A DNA stretch of 64,000 bases, from positions 62,001 to 126,000 of the forward strand of contig JANBPU010000024.1 in assembly GCA_027575805.1 (NCBI GenBank), in the 5' to 3' direction. Made by a program: the position numbers and the translations under genes. The notes under the pieces were generated by a model. The model was not told the origin of the DNA and did no database searches. It saw nothing but the letters and a program-made list of their open reading frames with translations. Numbering within the stretch: position 1 is the first letter of the stretch; each line of letters starts with the position of its first letter. This DNA is from Mycoemilia scoparia (taxonomy: Eukaryota > Kickxellomycota > Kickxellomycetes > Kickxellales > Kickxellaceae). Positions 34,226 to 44,233 of the stretch are shown in pieces.

Positions 34226-34541
34226 AAAAATAGTAGACATTATAATTGCCTTGATTTTAGAAGCCGATTGATCTGGTATAATCATTTATGAACAATTGTC
34301 AAAAACAAAACAAAATAAAACATCGCTGCTCTATGCCATTTAAGCCAGATATACACACGCTTCAAGGTGTGCTCTCAAAACACAGCCAAAACTTGTGTCT
34401 CCACGCCTTGTGGCTGTTTTTCTTTTTATACCTCTTCAATCTCTGGTTATATCGACATAGTCGTTGCATATATATTTGCTTACTTTTATCAGCACTATTC
34501 GCTTTGAATACTTCCAAGCCACCTTCCCAAGCTTCTAACAA

Positions 34542-35366
34542 ATGGCAGGTTTCTCGAAAAATATTGACAAAAACTCCATTCCCTCTGCCCCAACGTCGGA
34601 AATGGAGCTGCTGGGTACTACGAGCCTACTAAATTACCATTTGGATAATGGCAAAGTAGTATCATATGATGAAATGAAACTGAAATATTATTTGGATAAA
34701 GACAAAGTAATAACATATGAAAATGAAGATAAATTGAAAGGGGCCGTTATGCTGGACGATGTTTTGCTTAGAGTCGATGAAGTGCCGCTGATTAAACTCT
34801 ATAAAAAGTTTGATACCCCTCCAGCAGAAAACATGTACTTAAAAGTGCCGTGTATCCCGAAAAACAATCCCTGGCACTTCAATTGCAAGAACAGCATGAG
34901 AAGGGAGATTAGAAATCTGACGGAGATTAAGCACCCAAACATTCCCAAACTGTATGGATACAGAGAATTGGATGGATATATTCTTGGATTGTATATTGAC
35001 AAATACGATATCACTCTTGAGGATTTGTTGGAAAGCAAGGTGGATTTTGATCGTCACAAATTCTTTGCTAAATTGTGTGAGATTGTCAAATCCATTCATA
35101 AACAAGGATATGTCCATGCTGATATGCATGATTTGAATATCATGGTAAAGAAGGAGAATCTAGACGAACCATTCCTGATAGACTTTGATTCTGCAGAGAA
35201 AATTGGAACAGAAACTGGCAGGCAAAGAAAGTATGTGTTCGAATTCAGAGATAAAGTATTTAATGAAGATATTGACAATTATTCACTAGCCTTGTTGAAA
35301 AAGAGATTAGAAATCGAGGATGATAAGATTGAGGCTACTCCAGTCATTGCTACTCCCGATGAGTAA
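34542..35366 (+). CDS. Compact protein kinase-like protein (Bud32/RIO-sized), tandem copy 1
   Basis: A 274-residue single exon. Kinase landmarks in order: candidate ATP-binding Lys101 (YLKVPC), helix C Glu122 (RREIRNL), a hinge-like GYILGLYIDKYD, the catalytic loop HADMHDLN with Asp194 and Asn199 (HAD in place of HRD), and DFD at 214-216 in place of DFG. A single short helix resembling helix F (DNYSLALLKKRLE) follows, and then the protein ends. The lower lobe is therefore minimal, like Bud32, RIO or fungus-specific atypical kinases. All metal- and phosphate-handling residues are present, so activity is possible. There is no clear glycine loop. Copy 2 lies 1.5 kb downstream, with homologous 5' and 3' flanks. 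The substrate is unknown. Confidence 0.75.
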   Translation: MAGFSKNIDKNSIPSAPTSEMELLGTTSLLNYHLDNGKVVSYDEMKLKYYLDKDKVITYENEDKLKGAVMLDDVLLRVDEVPLIKLYKKFDTPPAENMYLKVPCIPKNNPWHFNCKNSMRREIRNLTEIKHPNIPKLYGYRELDGYILGLYIDKYDITLEDLLESKVDFDRHKFFAKLCEIVKSIHKQGYVHADMHDLNIMVKKENLDEPFLIDFDSAEKIGTETGRQRKYVFEFRDKVFNEDIDNYSLALLKKRLEIEDDKIEATPVIATPDE

Positions 35367-36889
35367 CTCCCTAGTTCTTTTAAAAAGACCTTGCTTTGAG
35401 TGCAATTCATACCCGAGTGCTATACTTTACCATATCATTTCACACAAGCAGTGCTATTATTATCTATCACATCAATTCCAACTTTTTAGTATTATATTTT
35501 TAAATATACGCATTCATAAATATTCAGAAATATCAATAAATATTTTAATAGCTATAGTAGTAGCATTTATAATAGGTTCTAATAAACGCAATATATATTG
35601 GTTGATTTTACTTTTGATAAAGTGTGTAGTAGATAGAAATAGGTATTCGGGTTTTGACCCAACTGTGTGCCAATTCATTTGCAACCTCTGGGAACCGATT
35701 TTTGCCTAAACTCTTATGAAATCTAGCCATATATTTATATATAACTCTACAGATTTTTCTTAACATTGCTATTGATTAAGTTTGTATTTGAATGCTTATG
35801 TATTCGGGGTTATTATCATCATGAATAGTGCAGCACCTTATCACCCATCCTTTGCTTTGCAATAATGGTACAGCACGCCAGCTTATTTATAAAAAGATAT
35901 AAATGTTTAACACATTTGTCTTTTAATGTGAAGCAGAGGCTTTTATTGAGTTATATATCCAAAAACGATTGCTGGAAGAGTATAGCTCGAGCTCAGCTAT
36001 TACCATATGGACAATAATTTTTGAAGGGTGGAAGTTTACTAGTAAAACTAGACATACATTTGGCTGTGATTCCCCTATAATCACTGGTCACCAAAATTTA
36101 CCCTTCAAAAATTATTACCCATATGGCTGATTTCTAGTTTATCACTATTTTAGTATACGTATAGGTTTATTCCAGCATGTTATGAATCAGATATAGCATC
36201 CTCTCATAGTACCTTACTTCTCCTTATTGTGTGTAGGATCCGAAAGTCCTCTGGGAGTTGAGATTCCCTGTTCAATGTGTGCACATATAAACCTCTTGTC
36301 CCATACTCAAGCAGATACCGATGCCCATATTATTGCTATACTTTTATCTCCGTCTTTTTAACTACATTACTTGAAGTACTAAGTATCTTTCAACATTCAT
36401 ACATCTCTAACAAGTTAAAAATACATTGCAAAAACACCACCAGATAGTTTATTGATTTAAACAAATATTATTTGACTACCCAAGATTTCATCAGCATCCA
36501 ACTATATCTTTCTTTAGTATATTCACGCTCAAAAGAGCACCAGGATATTAAAAATACTAGCGGGTTAATATCAAGATTACAATTAAAATGATTAGTTTTT
36601 GGGGTGTTTTGAGTTCAATGTATGAATGTACGTGTTGGTTCCATTTTGACGGGGACTCTTCCTCAAAATGATCGATCTGATTTGATAAGAACAACTCTTC
36701 ATAACAAAACACATCATCTGAATCACTTCATGTTGTATCCAAAACAAAGGAAAGTAAAACCAGAAGTTCCGCGCCTTGTGGCTGTTTTACTCTTTATGCC
36801 TCCAACCTCTGATCATATCGACATAGCTATTGCATATATACTTGTTTACTTTTATATCAACACCGTTTTCATTAAGAAACCCAAGTCAA
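35367..36889. other. Spacer between the two kinase-like genes
   Basis: The first 230 bases (to about 35600) are duplicated after copy 2 (37636-37846). MITE copy 8 lies in the middle. The last 120 bases resemble the DNA upstream of copy 1 (shared CGCCTTGTGGCTGTTTT and ATATCGACATAG). No other gene is seen. Confidence 0.6.
36004..36126. repeat. MITE-like palindromic element, copy 8 (subfamily A, best preserved)
   Basis: The left end is CATATGGACAATAATTTTTG and the right end is CCCTTCAAAAATTATTACCC followed by ATATG. The core contains TTTACTAGTAAAACTAGACA, TTTGGCTGTGATTCCCCTAT and AATCACTGGTCACC, nearly identical to copy 12 (60296). Confidence 0.88.
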
Positions 36890-37561
36890 ATGCTTTCTTT
36901 ACCTAACGAACTTGAACAGCAGTCCTCTTCATCCACCTCTCTTCCATCTGTTCCAACACCAGAGATGGAATTATTGGGTTTCAAGCATTCACAAAAATTT
37001 TACTTGGACAAAAACAGAGTAATAATATACGATGAAGAGCACAATTCTGTAGAAGCAACTTCATTGGGTGATGCATTACTAAGAGAAGATGAAGTGCCAT
37101 TGATTAAACTCTATAAAAAGTTTGATATCCCGCCAGAGAAGATGTACCTAAAGGTGCCATGTATTGCTAGGAACAACTGGCGGCCTTTCAATTGCAAGAA
37201 CAGCATGAGAAGGGAGATTAGAAATCTGACGGAGATTAAGCACCCGAATATCCCCAAGCTGTATGGATACAGAGAACTGGATGGATATATTCTTGGGTTA
37301 TATATTGACAAATACGATATCACTCTTGAGGATTTGTTGAAAAGCAAGGTGAATTTTGATCGTCACAAATTCTTTGCTAAATTGTGTGAGATTGTCAAAT
37401 CCATTCATAAGCAAGGATATGTCCATGCTGATATAAACAGGTTCAATGTCATGGTCAAGAAGGAAAATCTAGACGAACCATTCCTGATAGATTTTGATTC
37501 TGCTGAGAAAATTGGTGCAGAGATAAAGTATTTAATGAAGATATTGACAATAATTTACTAG
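36890..37561 (+). CDS. Compact kinase-like protein, tandem copy 2, C-terminally frameshifted (possible pseudogene)
   Basis: Start at ATG 36890; 223 residues. From about residue 100 onward it is almost identical to copy 1, with over 50 consecutive identical residues across the helix C and hinge region. It keeps the Lys, Glu, HAD, Asn (HADINRFN) and DFD motifs. Compared with copy 1 the DNA lacks 37 bases just after DFD (between GGTG and CAGAGATAAAG). This shifts the frame, so the helix-F-like tail is replaced by KYLMKILTIIY and a stop at 37561. The original reading of the tail continues in another frame to the TAA at 37636-37638. The missing 37 bases are bounded by a short CAGA repeat in copy 1, suggesting slippage or microhomology deletion. 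It is either a pseudogene or a shortened kinase-like protein. Confidence 0.65.
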   Translation: MLSLPNELEQQSSSSTSLPSVPTPEMELLGFKHSQKFYLDKNRVIIYDEEHNSVEATSLGDALLREDEVPLIKLYKKFDIPPEKMYLKVPCIARNNWRPFNCKNSMRREIRNLTEIKHPNIPKLYGYRELDGYILGLYIDKYDITLEDLLKSKVNFDRHKFFAKLCEIVKSIHKQGYVHADINRFNVMVKKENLDEPFLIDFDSAEKIGAEIKYLMKILTIIY

Positions 37562-37845
37562 CCTTGTTGAAAAAGAGATTAGAAATCGAGGATGATAAGA
37601 TTGAGGCCACTCCAGCCATTGCTGCTCCCGATGAGTAACTCCCTAGTTCTTTTAAAAAGAGCTTTGCTTTGGACTCAATTCATACCCGAGTGCTATACTT
37701 TACCATATCATTTCACACAAGCAGTGCTATTATTATTTATCACATCAATTCCAACTTTTTAGTATTACATTTTTAAATATTCAGAAATATCAATAAATAT
37801 TTTAATAGCTGTAACAGTATTTATGATGCATTCTAATAAACGCAA

Positions 37846-38010
37846 TAAATGGCAAGTTCTCCTTCAAAAGGAAACAGTTTGGTACCCTCATACATACCCT
37901 GCAAATCGGCCCACAATCCATACACTTTGCTTGGAGCTCGACGGATCATTGGCCATCATCCAGGGTATTCTTCTGGTGCACACCTTCAAAAGAGATCCTG
38001 CCAAATAAAT
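37846..38010 (+). repeat. Dispersed gene-like fragment, copy at the kinase locus
   Basis: About 165 bases are alignable with 55378-55540. Both begin ATGGCAAGT(T/C)CTCC and share TCAAAAGGAAACAG, CCCTGCAAAT, and a long block CCAGGGTATTCTTCTGGT. The ATG frame is open for about 55 codons here (MASSPSKGN start, PGYSSG near the end), but has a stop in the other copy. Probably the remnant of a dispersed gene or element. Confidence 0.65.
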
Positions 38011-38050
38011 GTCTAGTCTTACTAATAAACATTCGCCCATCAATAATTGT
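38010..38050. repeat. Solo terminal remnant of the MITE-like element
   Basis: TGTCTAGTCTTACTAATAAA followed by CATTCGCCCATCAATAATTG resembles the inverse of the 5' third of subfamily A (CTAGTAAAACTGGACA and its terminal repeat). The rest of the element is missing. Confidence 0.45.
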
Positions 38051-38797
38051 CTTGCATGTGTCCCCAAAGACCAATATTATACAATGGATATTAGCACAAC
38101 ATTCGAGCCATTTAACCAAAAAATCGAATAAAACACGAATTCATCTTGAATTTAGCTAAATTTCTTTGTAATGCAAACTTGGAATTATTTTAAACTCAAT
38201 TGTATAAAAAGCAAGTAAGCAGTGGGATATCAGTTTTTAAAGAAGTCGCGGTTATAATTTTATTACCCGTGACGCCAATCCTGAAAAAACCAATAGTTGT
38301 GGTAGATAAAGGCTGGTGTACGGCCTTGGCAAATAAACCCTGAGCCAAACTGTCAGTCTATGCGTCTATTTAGTTTTGCAAATTTATTTTAAGATTGAGG
38401 TGTCAAAACCAGAATAGGCGCAAAAACATTTCTACATTTAAACTGGATAGTTGCTTGTTTATGATTAAGAGAGCAGCCGAAATGCAAAAGCAAATTAAGA
38501 AAGGGTGGATCACCACACGGCTAATGATCATAGTTTTAGGCCTTACGGTTTCACTCGGTTCTTTCTCACCTCTTGCGAAAATAGCCGATCTTTATTTTGT
38601 TAAAATGATAGTCGTGGCATTAAGGTTGCTTTTTGAGCTTTGGTATTATTACTTTGGCAACAAGCTCCCAAACAAAATAAATACCACCATACTTGCTCAT
38701 TCCAAATGAAATAAATAACACTGTACATTTTTTCGACTCTACCAACTCCCAACTTTAAATTATCAATATCATATCTTGGCATATCCCATCCTTATAA

Positions 38798-39397
38798 ATG
38801 CAGTTCTTCAAGAGCTCGTCGTTGATTGTTCTGGGTGCAGTACTCGCCATTATCAGTAGCACGCCTGCACACGCACGTCCACAGGATGCCGATAGCGTTC
38901 CCGATGACATTCCTAAATTTCTTTCGGAGAACTGGGAAACACTGGCAAAATACTTGAATAAGGCTATTTCTAATATTGAAAAAAGCGATCCTGATGCATA
39001 CAGCGCAATCTCAAGTGCAGTTGGGACCAAAGCACCAGAAAAGTTCGACCTGTCGTGGTATCAAAGCATAGCCTTGGTTGGCGAGAAGGGACTCGATGAT
39101 TTAAACACGGCCTTTTATAGCGCCCTTAACGATGACGGCGTTACCAAATATAATGGCATGTTCGATATGGAGATCGGGCCCACACCAACAGGCGACACCA
39201 AGGCTGAAGATTCGAAGGGAGCATCCAAGCCCACATCCCAGTCAGACAAAGCCTCGAACAGCAGCAATTCTTCAAAGAGCCATGTTTACTCGACCATTGA
39301 AGCCACGACCACCAAGTACGATGTTGGCAGCGCAAACACCAACATGGCTAGCCTTTCAGCCCTGGCTGCTGCACTGGTCCTTGGTTCACTATTCTAA
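38798..39397 (+). CDS. Cysteine-free GPI-anchored surface protein, family member 2
   Basis: A 199-residue single exon. Signal peptide about 1-26 with cleavage near AHA-RPQ. The helical domain (about 35-130) follows the family pattern: ENWETLAKYLNKAISNIEKS, DPDAYSAI, a PEKFDLSWYQSI motif and a GPTPTG end. A Ser/Lys-rich spacer and a hydrophobic C-terminal tail (ASLSALAAALVLGSLF) preceded by small residues predict a GPI anchor. There are no cysteines. The start is the first ATG after an AT-rich leader (CCTTATAAATG). Function unknown; probably a structural or receptor-like wall component. Confidence 0.82.
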   Translation: MQFFKSSSLIVLGAVLAIISSTPAHARPQDADSVPDDIPKFLSENWETLAKYLNKAISNIEKSDPDAYSAISSAVGTKAPEKFDLSWYQSIALVGEKGLDDLNTAFYSALNDDGVTKYNGMFDMEIGPTPTGDTKAEDSKGASKPTSQSDKASNSSNSSKSHVYSTIEATTTKYDVGSANTNMASLSALAAALVLGSLF

Positions 39398-40927
39398 ATA
39401 ATGACACGGGTTTTATCCACTTGCATAGCTTCAGCCTGCTTGTGTGAATATTAGAGACGAACAACCAGAGTCCCTTGCAATATCTCACAGTTTAATAAAC
39501 ACGTATGGTTGTTTACATTTCGCACATCATTTAATGCTGTACACATATTCTCTCAATTTCTTTTATTTTATCTGCCGCTTCTTTTTTGCTTTAGTACATA
39601 CACCTCATCTCTGTTATTTTCAAAACAAATAGAATAATATTACCTATGTGTGTGATGACTGTGAGGGGATGAACATAGTTCCCCGCCCAAGAAATGATAA
39701 TTAGCTCACATGGAGCAAAAATTATTCAACGATTTGTGTGCGCTGTGCAAAGCCGAAAACCTGAGTATAACAATCCTTTTTCAATAATGCGTTATATAGC
39801 AGAACAAGACAATCGGCAACTAATGGAAATGCCGATTGTCAGCGGGATCTTCGGCTCTTTAGGCTGCGTATCCGCAGAAGAGAGGGCACAATGGCTATGA
39901 AACTGGATGAGACCTAAATGTGACTAGTAGCATACATAACCAAGCTGCAAAATCCCCAAAGCTTTCCCAAAAAAACGCTGGTATCATAAATGTATTGAAG
40001 CAAGATGAGGTAGTTAACTAGGCTGCGTTTCGTGGAAGTGTAGTAAAGTGTGATCTCTGGTATGATATAGAGCTATGGCTATTGGCTGGTGTTGATTAAC
40101 TTGCATTGTGACTTTTGAACTTTATTTAGTTGGGACAAGGTATTGGCTCTCGATTATCCTGATAAGCTCTCTCTAAAAAAGGTCCAATATTCACTGCTAC
40201 CAGCCACGATGACAATCATGAGCCTATAGTACGCCCCACTTGCAGAATAATCCGCAATCGTTGACACAGGACAGGCTGTGGGAAGGCAGTGTGAAAAGAA
40301 AGAACTGCTAGCTCCGTTCCTCATACGAAGATCCGTGTCTTTATGCGTGTGGCTCACAATAGATTTTTTCTATTCTAAAAATACTTGCTTGCTTGCTTTT
40401 GCAGCTTTTTAGCTTTGAAGTGAATACAGCAGTAAAGCTTCAAAGGAAACGTTTGGGCAAAGCCCGCACTCTATTTAGCATGACCAGTTTTGTGTATGCA
40501 TTTATCGTTAGAAACTAATGGCAATAGAAGCACAAAGAGTATTCTGGCAACAAGTATTTATAGCTCTTGTTTGGAAGAGACTAAGGAAGAAAGAACAGGA
40601 CGCATAAGCTTGGTAGCAAGCAGGCACTACATTGGTCTTGGCATTATCGTCATTTCATGCACTGTTGCGCTCTTCCCTGCAGCAGCCTTTTCCAATTTTG
40701 AGTTGTTGGGTACACGTATGACAACTCTGTGCCAGCACACCACAGTGATTACTACTAAGGACCTTTTCGTCAAATCTTATATAAATGGTTGATCCATGGT
40801 CTTCAAGAGTCAAATGTACTACATACGCTTAGCCTTACTTTCTCTTCACTTCATTTTACTTTTGTTCTCGTGCTTACAACCACTTGTAGCAGTAAAATCT
40901 TACATATTATTGTATATATTTCCCAAA
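39398..40927. other. Intergenic region upstream of GPI gene 3
   Basis: No gene is supported. The right end holds the TATA box at 40778 and the motif GTATGACAACTCTGTG at 40716, which is duplicated in front of GPI gene 4. Confidence 0.55.
40778..40786 (+). promoter_or_regulatory. TATA box of GPI gene 3, in a promoter shared with gene 4
   Basis: TATATAAATGGTT lies here and again at 42396. GTATGACAA(C)CTCTGTG sits 62 bases upstream here and 64 bases upstream in the other gene. The in-frame ATG at 40796 lies too close to the TATA box to be within the mRNA, which supports translation from 40928. Confidence 0.65.
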
Positions 40928-41620
40928 ATGCTTTCCAGATCCGCCGTTGTTCTTGCCACCTTGGCTACGTTTTCGCTTGCTGCCCCTCAGGCCACTACGA
41001 TCCCATTTAGCATGCCTGATGGCCTTGATTTTGGCGGCGACAACAATCAGATCTTGTCAGCCATCAAGGAGGGCTGGGGCGATTTTGCCAGCTATGTAGG
41101 CCAAGGGCTCAACAACCTAAAGACCGCTAACCCAGAGCTTTACAGTCAATTTGCCAACGTTATTGGTACTCAAATCCCTTCTACCTTTGATGTCAACTGG
41201 CTCAACAGCGTCCAAAACATCAATCCATCGGATGTTGCTAAGCTCGAGCAGGCCCTTTCTACCATCAGCGATCCTGAAAGCTACCTCGGTAGTATCTTTG
41301 GTTCCCTACCAACTGGTCTTGAGGACAGTGCCAGTGGTAGCGATGATGATGACGATGACAAATCTGACAGCCACTCCCACTCTCATAGTGGTTCTGAGTC
41401 TGACTCCGACTCCGACTCTGCTTCTGATTCTGTTACATCTAGTGACGAAAGCAGCAAAGAATCGGCTTCTTCCACCAAATCTTCTACCAGTAAACATAGC
41501 AAGAGTGACAGCAAAGATGACTCTAGCGAGACCTCCGACTCTGAAGGTGCTGCTTCCGGTCTTAAGGTCTCTATCGCTGCTCTTGCTGGCTCCTTGATCG
41601 CATTCAATGCTTTGTTCTAA
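40928..41620 (+). CDS. Cysteine-free GPI-anchored surface protein, family member 3 (acidic stalk)
   Basis: I start at ATG 40928 (MLSRSAVV), giving 230 aa; the frame is open to an earlier ATG at 40796, which sits beside the TATA box. Signal peptide 1 to about 18 (AAP cleavage region). The helical domain at about 40-135 contains EGWGDFASYVGQGLNNLKTA, NPELYSQF, an IPSTFDVNWLNSV motif and a LPTG end. An Asp/Ser stalk with SDSDSDSASDS-type repeats and His-Ser pairs follows. The C-terminal tail is hydrophobic (ALAGSLIAFNALF) after a small-residue EGAAS site, indicating a GPI anchor. There are no cysteines. It is closest to the next gene (42539), with which it shares its last 13 residues exactly. 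Confidence 0.85.
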   Translation: MLSRSAVVLATLATFSLAAPQATTIPFSMPDGLDFGGDNNQILSAIKEGWGDFASYVGQGLNNLKTANPELYSQFANVIGTQIPSTFDVNWLNSVQNINPSDVAKLEQALSTISDPESYLGSIFGSLPTGLEDSASGSDDDDDDKSDSHSHSHSGSESDSDSDSASDSVTSSDESSKESASSTKSSTSKHSKSDSKDDSSETSDSEGAASGLKVSIAALAGSLIAFNALF

Positions 41621-42538
41621 TATCTCTCTTTACCTAGATTTTTCCTCATGTTTTCTCATTGGTAAAATGATTTGTTTATATATTTTATTTTAGTGTGTGT
41701 TTGTCGTGTTTTATAATTCTACTTTAAATAACCACGAAGCATGTCAAAATTATAAAACAAATAGTTAATTCGTGTGTTTTATTGGATTTAATTGCACTCT
41801 GTACTTGGGAGTGAGATGGGGTTCCAACTAACTCCTGGAACATGTATACTGTGCTTTGATTTCTTGCTAAAATGCCATATATATATATATATATATTATA
41901 TTCAGCAGCATTATGATTGTCAAGGTATAGTGAAATATATTGGTAATCCTTATTGCCAGTTTCTTCAAAGACATGCTCAAAGCAAAGTATTGGTTAGAAA
42001 TTGGAGGGTTTTGAGGGGGTTAGGGTGCTACATAATCATTCTAGACTATCAATTCGTATTGTTTGTTTGTTTGGAAAATGTATTAATGATCGGAAATGTT
42101 GGTGGGGAGACTGGATCTCATTGCCCATTTTCTAGGAATTGGTTATTGGGAATACTTTCTTGGTTTCTGTTAAGAAGGAAAAAGAGTGAAAAGAGCTTGC
42201 ACTAATATAGCAATAATCGACTTACATTGCACTCGGACATTGTCTAATCCTGCAATATTGCGTCTTTACATATTTCTGAGACAATTAGTTCTTGTTGCCT
42301 TTAAAGTTCATGTGAGTAGATATGTATGTAAGTATGACAACCCTGTGTTCCAATAGTACTATAGAGGATGTCAACCATTTTTCTCTCCAGTTATCTATAT
42401 AAATGGTTAATAGAGACCTTCACCAAGGAAGAGTAATACACATATTTGGCTTGTACTTTTTTCTCTTCTTACAGGCACTCCTCGTAATAACCGTGATTCT
42501 CAGAATAATCCCATTATCATATCTCTATAATCTACATA
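41621..42538. other. Intergenic region between GPI genes 3 and 4
   Basis: It contains an (AT)n tract near 41878-41896 and the promoter of gene 4 with a TATA box at 42396. The 41792-42205 frame is AT-rich and domainless. Confidence 0.55.
42396..42404 (+). promoter_or_regulatory. TATA box of GPI gene 4
   Basis: TATATAAATGGTTAA lies 143 bases before the ATG, matching the gene 3 promoter in sequence and spacing (150 bases there). Confidence 0.6.
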
Positions 42539-43186
42539 ATGCTTTCCGGATTTACTCTTATTCTAGCCACTTTGGCGACACTTCAAGTTGCTACTCCTCA
42601 GAACACAGATACCATACCTGAAGTACGCAACAGCGTTGATTTCGGCGGAGACGACGACGGACTGGTTGTTGGAGCCATGGACAGTTGGGAGGGTATCGCT
42701 AGTGCTTTAGAAAAAGGATTTGGTGTTCTAAGAACTGATAATCCGGAACTCTATAGCCATTTTGTTAATGTTTATGGCTCCGAGATTCCCTCTACCCCCA
42801 ATATTGGCTGGTTCAGAAGTGTGCAAAATGCTGACCCATCCGATGTCGCTGGACTCTCTCAAGCACTTTCTACCCTTAGTAACCGTGAAAGCTATCTTGA
42901 GAGCGTGTTTGGTTCTATGCCCACTGGCTTTACTATTATTGACGACGATGTTTCTGGCTCTGCTACTTCCGCCAGAACTTCCAGCGATGATGATGATGAC
43001 GATGATGACAATGATAGTGAAGTATCTGACTCTGTTACTTCTGGAACTACCAGCAGAACGACTAGGGGTGATAGTGATGACGATGATTCGAGCGAGACTT
43101 CTGATTCCGAAGATGCTGCCTCTGGGCTCAAGCTTTCTGCTGTAGCTCTTGCCGGTTCATTGATCGCATTCAATGCTCTATTCTAA
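42539..43186 (+). CDS. Cysteine-free GPI-anchored surface protein, family member 4
   Basis: A 215-residue single exon, the closest paralogue of the gene at 40928. Shared landmarks are the ML(S)..LATLAT signal peptide, VDFGGDD, a Trp (SWEGIASALEKGF), NPELYSHF, an IPSTPNIGWFRSVQNADPSD segment, an MPTG end, the Asp/Ser stalk and the identical ALAGSLIAFNALF tail. Both also share promoter sequence, so the duplication included the regulatory region. The predicted GPI site is in the EDAAS segment. There are no cysteines. It probably arose by tandem duplication; the stalk is shorter and more Asp-rich than in its partner. Confidence 0.85.
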   Translation: MLSGFTLILATLATLQVATPQNTDTIPEVRNSVDFGGDDDGLVVGAMDSWEGIASALEKGFGVLRTDNPELYSHFVNVYGSEIPSTPNIGWFRSVQNADPSDVAGLSQALSTLSNRESYLESVFGSMPTGFTIIDDDVSGSATSARTSSDDDDDDDDNDSEVSDSVTSGTTSRTTRGDSDDDDSSETSDSEDAASGLKLSAVALAGSLIAFNALF

Positions 43187-44233
43187 TTTCCACCTCCCTC
43201 CATTATCATTACTACTTTTTATTGACAAACTGATCTTATTTGCTTTATAATTCTTTCGCAATAACAAGGCTTATCAAACTATATTCAAGCCATCAGTCCA
43301 TATATGAAGCCCAATTTCAACCTGTATTAAACAAGAATATAAATCCACTGTAAAGGACAGCCAAATATTATCCACTACCATACTATCCTCCAGGATTTTC
43401 TCTTTTCTTTGCTACTATTTAATGAAATTATACCAAATTGGTATACAAGGTTTGTTTGTGTATCAGTGGCACATTTGTGGTGGTGGCGGCGGCGGCAGTA
43501 GTGAGATGGTGCATTTTTTACATGAGAGGGGAGACGGATATTAATTGGCCCAATCGGGTTGTCAGTAAATCAACTCTGGCCCACCAGTCCATTCGGATCG
43601 CACACAGCTGCCTGATACATGGTCAGATCTTGCACAATTTTGGACAAACAAGGACCCAAGGCCGCAAGCGTTAATGTTTAACTGTATGTATGTTGGAGAT
43701 TCTTGCAGCAGGAATTGCCTCACCTCTTTCTTCCAACATAGAGTAGTGGGCCTTACAATAAACAGAGTCTCGGATTATCACATTGATTGGAAATATACGC
43801 TCGTGGACCAAAAAATGTTATTTTGATTTTACAAACAGACGTCAAAGAAAGAGGAGGAAGGGCACGCTTAAAGCCGCGAGCATTGTGACACCTTTATTTT
43901 TGTGTTGTCAAGCAAGTGGTTTACTGTAAAATTTACAAAACCATCGACTTACTTTCTTACAAAGAAGTGGGGCCATCTTTTTTTCCATTGTGCGTTATTC
44001 TATTGTAAGGTGTCGTTCTGCAGGGCCGGTTGGGTTATTATATAGAAACAGTATAAATATTCATGGGGGGAATTTCCAAACATTCAGTAGTTTCCTCTAT
44101 GCTCTTTTCCCGTATTTATACCATTATCACGTCTTGTTGTGTTTACAAATAATACACAATACATCTTCCTTTCCTTATACAATACGCCTGAATTAACGAT
44201 ACCCTAGCCTCACATATCCATACATATTCAAAA
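43187..44233. other. Intergenic region between GPI genes 4 and 5
   Basis: No gene is seen. TATAAAT at 44052-44058 is the likely TATA box of gene 5, followed by a T/C-rich leader. Confidence 0.55.

Larger units (their letters stand above)
37562..38797. other. Region downstream of kinase copy 2 and upstream of GPI gene 2
   Basis: It contains the duplicated 3' flank of the kinase genes, the dispersed fragment at 37846 and a short MITE remnant near 38010. The 38461-38709 open frame overlaps the expected promoter of the next gene and is not supported. Confidence 0.5.

Noticed and set aside
38461..38709. Plus-strand ORF (MIKRAAEMQK...) with a hydrophobic stretch
   Set aside because: It ends within the promoter of the GPI gene at 38798 and has no homology or codon bias that I can see.
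40796..40927. N-terminal extension of GPI gene 3 from an earlier ATG
   Set aside because: This ATG lies about 10 bases after the TATA box, so it would be outside the mRNA; the ATG at 40928 also matches the paralogue.
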